DNA of 10,504 nt from JAULUH01 sp032111745 (GTDB taxonomy: Bacteria; Chloroflexota; Anaerolineae; JAAEKA01). The DNA lies in NCBI GenBank assembly GCA_032111745.1, contig JAULUH010000133.1, positions 1 through 10,504 on the forward strand. The letters run 5' to 3'. The notes beneath the pieces were generated by a model, which saw nothing but the letters and a program-made list of their open reading frames with translations, searched no databases and was not told the DNA's origin. Both the position numbers and the translations under genes were made by a program. This document shows, piece after piece, positions 5,294-10,504 of this stretch; the first letter of the stretch is position 1; each line of letters starts with the position of its first letter.

Positions 5294-5524
5294 CTAACCT
5301 CTTCCCTTCGGGGTGAACACCATCCAACGGTTCAATCGCCGGGCGCGCTCCTCACAGCTGCCACAGGGCTTGACGCCCACGGCCGTCGTGCTGCGTTTTA
5401 TCACGTCGCCAAGGCCGATCTCATGACCGACCACAAAACCGGGCAGGCGAACGTGATGCGCAGCCACCAGTGGCGCGTTGCCATCCGCCTGCTCCAGCCG
5501 GTCACCCGGCTGGTCACTGCTCAT
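5294..5524 (-). CDS. Small CxxC protein of the RiPP-like cassette
   Basis: This 76-aa protein starts MSSDQPGD at an ATG that overlaps the protease stop by four bases (ATGA), so the two are translationally coupled. Its second half is LPGFVVGHEIGLGDVIKRST followed by TAVGVKPCGSCEERARRLNR. The pattern GDVIKR.T...G.KPCG.C..RA..LN recurs, as I recall, in short bacterial and phage proteins of unknown function. The CGSC pair at residues 54-57 could bind metal or form a disulfide. The LPGF at 27-30 echoes the IPGF at the start of the candidate precursor, so this protein might be a second substrate or a leader mimic. No signal peptide or membrane segment is seen. Function is unknown; assignment to the cassette rests on overlap and order. 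Confidence 0.75.
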   Translation of the reverse strand: MSSDQPGDRLEQADGNAPLVAAHHVRLPGFVVGHEIGLGDVIKRSTTAVGVKPCGSCEERARRLNRWMVFTPKGRG

Positions 5525-6423
5525 GCAACTCTCCTTTGCGTATGGGCAAGCGCCAGGTAGGCACCCCACGCGTTGACCAGAGGAGGGACAACCGATGCCC
5601 GTCGTGGACCGGATGAATGTGCCAGGGCCATCCTGATTTGGGCGCCGGTGGCTCGCGGAAACTCAGACCTGAGCAGCGCGGCCGTTCCGGTAACGAGGGG
5701 CGTGGCGGCACTGGTGCCGCTGAAGCTCGCCACTCCACCTGCGGAGTCCAGGCCGGCGATCTCTTTGCCAGGAGCCAGCAGCCCTCGGCGGCCGATGGCG
5801 CCGCCGAGGTTGGTGTAGGATAGGAGCTTACCCCGCTCGTCGCAGGCGGCAACAGCGATGGCCCATGGATGGCGGGTGATCGCAGTGCCGCCTACGGCTC
5901 CTTGGTTGCCCGCCGCTACAGCAACGATGACGCCCCTCCGGGCCGCCAGGTCCAACGCTTCCTGCAGGGCGCGCTCGCCATTCAGCGACGGTTGCAGCAA
6001 CGCGGCGCTGATATTGATGATCGTCGCGCCGGCTGCGATACAGTCACGAATGGCTACAGCCAGGTCACCGGGAGACGCTGCGGGCTGATCGTCCATCACC
6101 TTCTGCGATTCGGTAAAGATAGGGCGCACCAGTAGTGTGCAGCCTGGACAAACAGCTGCCGCGCCGGTCTCTCGTCGGGCGACTAGCACCCCGGCAACCA
6201 ATGTACCGTGGCGGCAGGCCGCGCTGGTGGCGAGGTTGCAGGCGCCGCCTGCATCGTCGTCCAATACGCGCACCCGTTTCGGTGCCAGCGCAGGGTGGTC
6301 GAGAGCGACGGGGCCGTCGATCAGGCCGATTATCACCTCGGCGCACCCTTCGGTGCGAGCCATCAATGGGGTCAGGTTGATCAGGTCAAGCAGGTCAGTC
6401 GACGGTGACAATGGATGCAGCAT
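5521..6423 (-). CDS. S8 subtilisin-like serine protease, PatA/PatG type
   Basis: The 300-aa protein is a compact subtilisin catalytic domain without signal peptide or propeptide, so it should act in the cytoplasm. The triad is complete: D36 in GLIDGPVALDHP, H72 in CRHGTLVAG, S238 in SFSGTSAATPLVTG, with the oxyanion N173 in AVAAGNQG. The DGPV form of the Asp motif, the INLTPLMARTEG opening and IINIS at 135-139 resemble cyanobactin proteases PatA and PatG, which cut leader and follower from a precursor and, in PatG, join the ends. Unlike those enzymes it lacks the C-terminal extension; that domain is encoded separately two genes downstream. First gene of the cassette, about 100 bp behind a strong promoter. 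The site before the ATG at 6423 (ACGGAA) is weak. Removal of the leader from the 73-aa peptide is inferred, and macrocyclisation cannot be judged. Confidence 0.88.
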   Translation of the reverse strand: MLHPLSPSTDLLDLINLTPLMARTEGCAEVIIGLIDGPVALDHPALAPKRVRVLDDDAGGACNLATSAACRHGTLVAGVLVARRETGAAAVCPGCTLLVRPIFTESQKVMDDQPAASPGDLAVAIRDCIAAGATIINISAALLQPSLNGERALQEALDLAARRGVIVAVAAGNQGAVGGTAITRHPWAIAVAACDERGKLLSYTNLGGAIGRRGLLAPGKEIAGLDSAGGVASFSGTSAATPLVTGTAALLRSEFPRATGAQIRMALAHSSGPRRASVVPPLVNAWGAYLALAHTQRRVA

Positions 6424-6531
6424 TTCCGTTCCGTCGAGCTAGTCACAACCCTGCCAGCGGTGAATACCCTACGGCTATAGGTTCGCTCAACTAGCAAACA
6501 TCGGCTTGGCTATTGGTACAAAGACGGTCCA

Positions 6532-6560
6532 AGCATATCACAACCACTGGAGGAAGTCAA
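6532..6560 (-). promoter_or_regulatory. Promoter of the RiPP-like cassette
   Basis: On the minus strand TTGACT (6560-6555) and TATGCT (6537-6532) are 17 bp apart and TGA precedes the -10 (extended -10). The expected start near 6525 leaves a leader of about 100 nt before the protease ATG. Confidence 0.75.
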
Positions 6561-6591
6561 CTGAAATGTTTTTCACGGGTGCATTTCAGTT
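6559..6591. promoter_or_regulatory. Inverted repeat touching the -35 box, candidate operator
   Basis: AACTGAAATG at 6559-6568 is perfectly inverted at 6582-6591 (CATTTCAGTT) with a 13-base spacer. The arm-to-arm centre distance is 23 bp, about two helical turns, which suits a dimeric regulator. One end overlaps two bases of the -35 box. No regulator gene lies in the cassette. Confidence 0.55.
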
Positions 6592-6599
6592 TGGAGGCA

Positions 6600-6825
6600 G
6601 ATTTTCCTGCTGCGGCCTGCAGCAGACCAAATCGGCACCTGGAGATGCCACAGGCCCCTGGATCCGGTCGAAGTTTGCGTATGACCGAGGTCCAGGGACC
6701 CACGCGCCTCTCCCATTGGATAGACCAGCGAGGGGGATGGCATCCCTGTACGGATGGTGGGCCGTTCCGACGAAGGGGTAAGCCAGAGGTGAGATTAGTT
6801 GGAACGCCTGGCCACCGTGATGCCC
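6600..6825. other. Structured intergenic region
   Basis: No gene is supported here. Two hairpins are visible: a 7-bp perfect stem at 6607-6613/6619-6625, and a longer imperfect stem at 6656-6669/6683-6697. Either may end transcription from the solute-binding protein gene, although neither is followed by a T run on the minus strand. No known riboswitch or small RNA is recognised. Confidence 0.4.
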
Positions 6826-8505
6826 CTACGGTGTGCCTGGGGTCATCCCCGGGGTGGGCTCCTCCACCACCCGCTCGGTGGCGACGTACCAGGTTGGCAG
6901 GGTGTTGAAGCGGTCTGCGGGCGTGTGCAGCCGGCCGACCTGCGCCGCCTTGACGTTATCATGCACGCCGAAGCTGTACACGTCGAAGTAGATGGGCAAC
7001 GCCGGTAGCTCGTCGGCGAAGATCTGCTGGAACTCCTCGTAGAGCTGGAAGCGCCGCCCCGGGTCGCTCACCGCCCGCGCCTCCTCCATGATCTCGTCGG
7101 CCCGGTTGTGGCTCCAGCCGGTGTAGTTCTGCCCGCTCTCGCTCTGCGTGGAGTGCCACAGGGGATAGGGGTCAGGGTCGCCGCCCAGCTGCCAGTGCAC
7201 CAGCGCCGCCTCGTAGTTGCGCGGGCTCAGGTAGTCCCCGGCCAGGCTGACCAGCCCCACCACCTGCGGCTTGGCGTAGACGCCTATCTGCGCCCATTGC
7301 TCGGCGATGGCGGTCAGCAGCTTCTCGTTGTCGCCCAGCAGCACAAAAGAGAGCGATTGCCCATCCTTGTCCCGGATCGGATCGCCGTCACCCTCGCTGT
7401 CCACCCAACCTGCAGCCGTGAGCAGCTCAGCCGCCTTTTCCACATCCGGCCCCGGGTGCGCGGGCGCGGCGTTGGCCCAGGTGCCCGGCATGAACAGGCC
7501 ATCGGCCGGTACCCCCTGGCCGCCCAGGGCCGCATCGATCACCGCCTGATGATCCAACGCCAGCCACAGCGCCTGGCGCACCTGCTTGTCGGCCAGGAAG
7601 GGGGCGTTGGGGTTGCTCAGGTTGAAGTAGAGCAGGGTTTCCCCGGCCAGGGGCGCCGACAACACCTTCATCTGCTCGCTCTCCTGCGCCAGGGCCAGGT
7701 TCTCGGGCAGGATGCGGCTCACCCCATCCACTTCGCCGGCCTGAAAGGCGGCAAACGCGCTGGCGTAGTCCGGGTAGAAGCGCAACTCCAGCGCGTCCAG
7801 GTAGGGATCGGGCCCGCCATAGTAGGGGCTGGGCTCCAGCAGGGCCCCGGTGGCGGTCAGATCGACCAGGCGCCAGGGGCCCGTGCCCACCGGCTGCAGG
7901 TTGAGCAGGGAACGGCCCATGTCGGCGATGGGCACCTCCCGCCACAGGTGGGCCGGCAGAATGCCGATGGTGGCCTCGTAGAGGAAGGGCGCGTAGGGCT
8001 CCTGCAGCTGAAACTGCACCGTGGTGTCGTCCAGCTTGGTCACCGTCACGGTGCGCCAGAAGTCGGACAGGAACTTGGGGGCCAGGGAGTCGGGGGATGC
8101 GAAGGTCTCGCTCTGCAACACCTGGACGGTGTAGACCACGTCGTCCGCGGTGAAGGGCGCGCCGTCGTGCCAGCGGATGTCGGGCCGCAGGGTGAAGGTG
8201 TAGGTCAGCCCGTCCGGGCTGATCTCCCAGCTGCTGGCCAGGTCGGGCTTCACCTCCCCGCGCTCGTCGACGCGCACCAGGCCGTCGAAGATCAGGCTGG
8301 ACAGCTCGCGGTCGAGGTCGGCGCCGAAGGCCAGCAACGGGTTGATGAACTGCGGTGTGCCGACCGTGGCCTCGGTGTAGACGCCACCCTGGGAGGGGAC
8401 GATGGTCTCGCCGGCCAGCTCGACGGCCTGGGAGCCCAGGATGGCGGCCAGCAGCAGGATGCCCAGGAAGGCGATGATTGCTTGCCAGCGAATGGCTTGA
8501 CCCAA
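6826..8505 (-). CDS. ABC transporter substrate-binding protein, family 5 (peptide/nickel type)
   Basis: The 559-aa protein has an N-terminal hydrophobic segment at about 8-28 and then the SBP_bac_5 order: FINPLLAFGADLDRELSSLI near 53-72, FDGLVRVDERG, DLASSWEISPDGLTYTFTLR, DIRWHDGAPFTADDVVYTV, GTGPWRL, VRQALWLALDHQAVI, and PALPIYFDVYSF near the C-terminus. Such proteins capture oligopeptides or other ligands outside the membrane and deliver them to a Dpp/Opp-type ABC permease. The hydrophobic segment lacks a lipobox Cys, so it looks membrane-anchored or a cleaved secreted form rather than a lipoprotein. The start is a TTG at 8505 with a poor CAGGG site; no ATG or GTG is available nearby in frame. 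No permease or ATPase genes adjoin. It follows secG after a terminator. The ligand cannot be told from the sequence. Confidence 0.92.
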   Translation of the reverse strand: MGQAIRWQAIIAFLGILLLAAILGSQAVELAGETIVPSQGGVYTEATVGTPQFINPLLAFGADLDRELSSLIFDGLVRVDERGEVKPDLASSWEISPDGLTYTFTLRPDIRWHDGAPFTADDVVYTVQVLQSETFASPDSLAPKFLSDFWRTVTVTKLDDTTVQFQLQEPYAPFLYEATIGILPAHLWREVPIADMGRSLLNLQPVGTGPWRLVDLTATGALLEPSPYYGGPDPYLDALELRFYPDYASAFAAFQAGEVDGVSRILPENLALAQESEQMKVLSAPLAGETLLYFNLSNPNAPFLADKQVRQALWLALDHQAVIDAALGGQGVPADGLFMPGTWANAAPAHPGPDVEKAAELLTAAGWVDSEGDGDPIRDKDGQSLSFVLLGDNEKLLTAIAEQWAQIGVYAKPQVVGLVSLAGDYLSPRNYEAALVHWQLGGDPDPYPLWHSTQSESGQNYTGWSHNRADEIMEEARAVSDPGRRFQLYEEFQQIFADELPALPIYFDVYSFGVHDNVKAAQVGRLHTPADRFNTLPTWYVATERVVEEPTPGMTPGTP

Positions 8506-8518
8506 ATCAGCCCTGCCT

Positions 8519-8558
8519 CAAACAAACAACGCCGCGTCGCACTCTGTGCCGACGCGGC
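8519..8558 (-). terminator. Rho-independent terminator of secG
   Basis: A 9-bp GC-rich stem (8531-8539 with 8550-8558), extendable by three more pairs across a bulge, is followed on the minus strand by TTGTTTGTTTG. It lies 30 bp past the secG stop and before the solute-binding protein gene. Confidence 0.85.
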
Positions 8559-8586
8559 CGTCCGTGGGATGCTACGCGCTGGCCGA

Positions 8587-8811
8587 TCAGGTGCTGATGG
8601 CCAGAATCAGGATGGCTACGATGAAGAAGGTCACGCTCACGGCCGCGGTCAGGTAGAAGATAGTCCGCTCCACACCCCGACGGCCGGTCTTGAAGCTGGT
8701 ATCCCCGCCGAACACCGCGCCGGCGCCCAGGTTCTTGGCCTGCAGGGTCACCATGCCGATGAGGGTGAGGGCCAGGATGATTTCCACCACATAGAGAACG
8801 TTCAGAAACAC
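8587..8811 (-). CDS. secG: Preprotein translocase subunit SecG
   Basis: This 74-aa protein has two membrane segments, at about 5-21 (VLYVVEIILALTLIGMV) and 52-72 (TIFYLTAAVSVTFFIVAILI). Between them the cytoplasmic loop reads LQAKNLGAGAVFGGDTSFKT, the GLGAxFGG-like loop of SecG. SecG is the small partner of SecYE and aids SecA-driven protein export. The length is normal for the family. The GTG at 8811 is chosen because GAGGAG lies ten bases upstream and the first helix starts right after it; a longer in-frame start at 8874 would lie upstream of the promoter -10 box. A strong promoter (8845-8874) and a terminator (8519-8558) make it monocistronic. Confidence 0.93.
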   Translation of the reverse strand: MFLNVLYVVEIILALTLIGMVTLQAKNLGAGAVFGGDTSFKTGRRGVERTIFYLTAAVSVTFFIVAILILAIST

Positions 8812-8844
8812 GGCTTGCTTTCTCCTCTGACAAACTGAGCGTGG

Positions 8845-8874
8845 ATTATACCATGGGGAGGGTGAGGAGGGCAA
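8845..8874 (-). promoter_or_regulatory. Promoter of secG
   Basis: On the minus strand TATAAT (8850-8845) is preceded by TGG (extended -10), with TTGCCC (8874-8869) 18 bp upstream. The start is expected about 30 bases before the secG GTG. Confidence 0.75.
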
Positions 8875-8983
8875 GTCCCGACAGCAGGGGCATACCCCGA
8901 CGTCACCCGTTCCAACTCATCCCACGCGAGCCGGACTCATCTTGGGGACAGCACACCTTCCACGGAAGAGCACCGTCCTATGC

Positions 8984-9120
8984 CCTGCGCCCCATCACCC
9001 GCGCTTCAGCTGCATCAAGACCCCTTCCCCTCGTAGGGCGCGGGCCTCCGTGGCCGCGTCCTACGAGGGGAAGGGGTCTTGATGCAGCTAAGGGGAGGGT
9101 GGCGGGGTGCGGGGCGCAGG
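8984..9120. repeat. Long inverted repeat (hairpin or MITE-like element)
   Basis: Two perfect 30-bp arms lie at 9008-9037 and 9060-9089 around a 22-base spacer that can itself fold. After a weakly paired stretch, outer arms CCTGCGCCCC (8984-8993) and GGGGCGCAGG (9111-9120) pair again. The whole 137-bp unit is non-coding. No target-site duplication is evident at its ends. It may be a non-autonomous mobile element or a structured RNA; it is not followed by a T run, so a simple terminator is less likely. Confidence 0.75.
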
Positions 9121-9154
9121 CCAGATCACGCGGGTGGCAGGACTGGGCGGCCGT

Positions 9155-9280
9155 ATCATCCCGGAACGGGATATCATCCCGGAACGGGATATCATCCCGG
9201 AACGGGATATCATCCCGGAACGGGATATCATCCCGGAACGGGATATCATCCCGGAACGGGATATCATCCCGGAACGGGAC
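9155..9280. repeat. Seven tandem copies of an 18-bp palindromic unit
   Basis: ATCATCCCGGAACGGGAT repeats head to tail seven times without spacers (9155, 9173, 9191, 9209, 9227, 9245 and 9263 begin units); only the last base of the last unit differs (C). Each unit holds ATCCCG-GAA-CGGGAT, and each junction holds GGGAT-ATC-ATCCC, so palindromes alternate every nine bases. It sits 34 bp past the kinase stop and about 280 bp upstream of the secG promoter. Confidence 0.95.
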
Positions 9281-9313
9281 ACCCACCGGGCGATCGATGT
9301 GGTCACGGCGGGG

Positions 9314-10504
9314 TTAGCGGGAACGGATGGCCCCGGTGCTCTCCCTCATGCCAGGCGCGGCCCATAGCGGCGCCAGGGCCGGGTAGAGCTGGCGGTAGGT
9401 ACGGTAGGCCTCGGCGTAGACGGCGGCGCGGGCGGGGTCGGGGAGGATGGGGGGGAGGGGGTGGGGGACGGCGCGGCGGCAGGCAGTTTCCACGTCGGCA
9501 TACACGCCGGCCCCCACACCGGCCAGCAGGGCAGCGCCGGTGGCTGCGGCCTCGCGGACGGCGGAGGGCATGACGGGCCGGTTGAAGATGTCGGCCTGCA
9601 GCTGCAGCCACAACGCATGGTGGCTGGCGCCGCCGGTGGCCAGGACCGCGCCGATAGGGCCGCCCAGCTCCTCCATCAGCTCCAGGCCCTCCCGCAGGGC
9701 GAAGACCACCCCCTCCATCACCGCGCGCACCAGGTGGCGCCGGTCGTGGTGCAGGCCCAGCCCGGCGAAGACGCCACGGGCCTGGGGATCCATGTGCGGC
9801 GTGCGCTCCCCGGCCAGGTAGGGCAAGTAGAACAGCCCCTCGGCGCCGGCCGGCACCTCGGCGGCCATGGCGGCCAGCTCGCCGTAGCTGCGGCCCTCGA
9901 AGACGTTGTCGCGCAGCCAGCGCAGAGACAGGCCGGCGGCCAGGGTGGCCGCCAGCTGGTACCAGCGGTCCGGCAGGGCGTGGCAAAAGCAGTGCAGGCG
10001 CAGCAGGGGGTCGTAGGCCGGCGCCAGCAGCGGGGCCAGCAGCTGTCCCCCCGTGCCGATGGTGCAGGAGACCACGCCCGGTGCCATCAAGCCGTTGCCC
10101 ACGGCCTGGCAGGCCTGGTCGGCAGCGCCGTAGACCACCGGGATGCCCGCGGCAAGGCCGGTGGCGGCGGCGATTTCGGGCAACAGGCCACCGGCCACCG
10201 CGGCCGCGGTGCCGAGCGGCGGCAGCAGGCGGGCGTCGATGGCCAGCGCGTCCAGCAGCTCCTGGCTCCAGCGCCGGCCCGCGGTGTCGAAGAGCAGGGT
10301 GGCCGAGGCATCGCTGGGCTCGCTGCCCAGCTCGCCGGTCAGGCGCAGGCGCACGTAGTCCTTGGGCAAGAGCAAAGAGGCCGTGGCCGCGGCTGTCTCC
10401 GGCTCATGCTGGCGCAGCCATAGCCAGGTGGCCAGCATGAAGCCCGCGGCCAGGGGATTGGCCGTCCAACGCCCCAGCTGCGGGCGACCCAGATTGTCAT
10501 AAAC
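9314..10504 (-). CDS. xylB: FGGY-family carbohydrate kinase, xylulokinase type (5' end outside window)
   Basis: The frame is open from the window edge to the TAA at 9314-9316, giving 396 residues that lack the N-terminus of a roughly 500-aa family member. The visible order fits FGGY kinases: LLLPKDYVRLRLTG, SDASATLLFDTAGRRWSQEL, VVYGAADQACQAVGNGL, SCTIGTGGQLLAP (phosphate-binding region), GLFYLPYLAGERTPHMDPQA with RGVFAGL, and LATGGASHHALWLQLQADIF with NRPV (adenosine-binding region). The PKDYVR and YLAGERTPH motifs point to xylulokinase, which phosphorylates D-xylulose with ATP in the cytoplasm. Glycerol or other sugar kinases of the superfamily are possible, as the sugar-binding N-terminus is missing. 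The internal ATG at 10436-10438 is not the start, because coding sequence (NLGRPQLGRWTANPLAAGF) continues upstream of it. Confidence 0.88.
   Translation of the reverse strand, partial: VYDNLGRPQLGRWTANPLAAGFMLATWLWLRQHEPETAAATASLLLPKDYVRLRLTGELGSEPSDASATLLFDTAGRRWSQELLDALAIDARLLPPLGTAAAVAGGLLPEIAAATGLAAGIPVVYGAADQACQAVGNGLMAPGVVSCTIGTGGQLLAPLLAPAYDPLLRLHCFCHALPDRWYQLAATLAAGLSLRWLRDNVFEGRSYGELAAMAAEVPAGAEGLFYLPYLAGERTPHMDPQARGVFAGLGLHHDRRHLVRAVMEGVVFALREGLELMEELGGPIGAVLATGGASHHALWLQLQADIFNRPVMPSAVREAAATGAALLAGVGAGVYADVETACRRAVPHPLPPILPDPARAAVYAEAYRTYRQLYPALAPLWAAPGMRESTGAIRSR

Noticed and set aside
6430..6825. T-box or metabolite riboswitch upstream of the cassette
   Set aside because: No T-box AGGGTGGNACCGCG element or other known conserved core is present, and most of the structure lies upstream of the predicted transcription start.
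7108..8838. A 576-codon plus-strand open frame
   Set aside because: It is the antisense shadow of the solute-binding protein gene and secG. The minus frame has clear family motifs, while the plus translation is low-complexity Gly/Gln/His/Val/Leu text typical of GC-rich antisense.
9155..9280. CRISPR array
   Set aside because: The 18-bp units abut without spacers and are palindromic; there are no cas genes in the window.
8841..9317. Repeat protein with SRNGIS or PFRDDI hexapeptides
   Set aside because: An 18-bp repeat is open in several frames on both strands at once. No ribosome site, domain or flanking coding sequence supports translation, and the frames also cross the secG promoter or the inverted repeat.
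9461..10423. A 320-codon plus-strand open frame
   Set aside because: It is antisense to the FGGY kinase, whose motifs are unambiguous on the minus strand, and has the same low-complexity shadow composition.

Overview
The window is bacterial chromosomal DNA, mostly GC-rich. It carries sigma70-type promoters with 17-18 bp spacers, rho-independent terminators and ATGA-type gene overlaps. Ten Ns at 2512-2521 mark a scaffold join, so this is probably a draft or metagenome-derived contig. The mix of genes (a short FtsB/DivIC-like gene set between tRNA genes, SecG next to a family-5 solute-binding protein, an FGGY kinase, a cyanobactin-protease-like cassette) suggests Chloroflexota, but no phylogenetic marker here proves it. 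Every convincing gene from 1536 onward is on the minus strand.

Layout. Positions 1-752 (+) hold the C-terminal half of a phospholipase-D-fold protein whose upstream part is cut off by an in-frame stop. Positions 753-1460 look like a graveyard: a minus-strand orphan fragment, a HigA-type antitoxin fragment and a decayed tyrosine-recombinase fragment, lying just beyond the 3' end of a tRNA-Met gene (1536-1612, -). Next comes an AF2212-like antitoxin / PIN toxin pair (1794-2575, -) with its own promoter; the scaffold gap falls inside the antitoxin. A housekeeping block follows: tRNA-Leu(CAG), an FtsB/DivIC-like division protein and initiator tRNA-fMet (3020-3675, -), with promoters and terminators.

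The most interesting region is 4015-6591 (-). From one promoter with an inverted-repeat operator candidate runs a four-gene cassette: a PatA/PatG-type S8 serine protease, a 76-aa CxxC mini-protein, a free-standing PatG C-terminal-type domain protein, and a 73-aa peptide that starts MIPGFTAD and has four cysteines in its C-terminal half. This looks like a ribosomally made, post-translationally processed peptide (RiPP) locus. The likely logic is that the last gene encodes the substrate, the S8 protease cuts it, and the PatG-type and CxxC proteins help recognition or maturation.

The right end (6826-10504, -) holds a family-5 ABC solute-binding protein, secG with promoter and terminator, and a xylulokinase-type FGGY kinase running off the window. 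Between secG and the kinase is a 500-bp non-coding stretch with a long near-perfect inverted repeat (8984-9120) and seven head-to-tail copies of an 18-bp palindromic unit (9155-9280).
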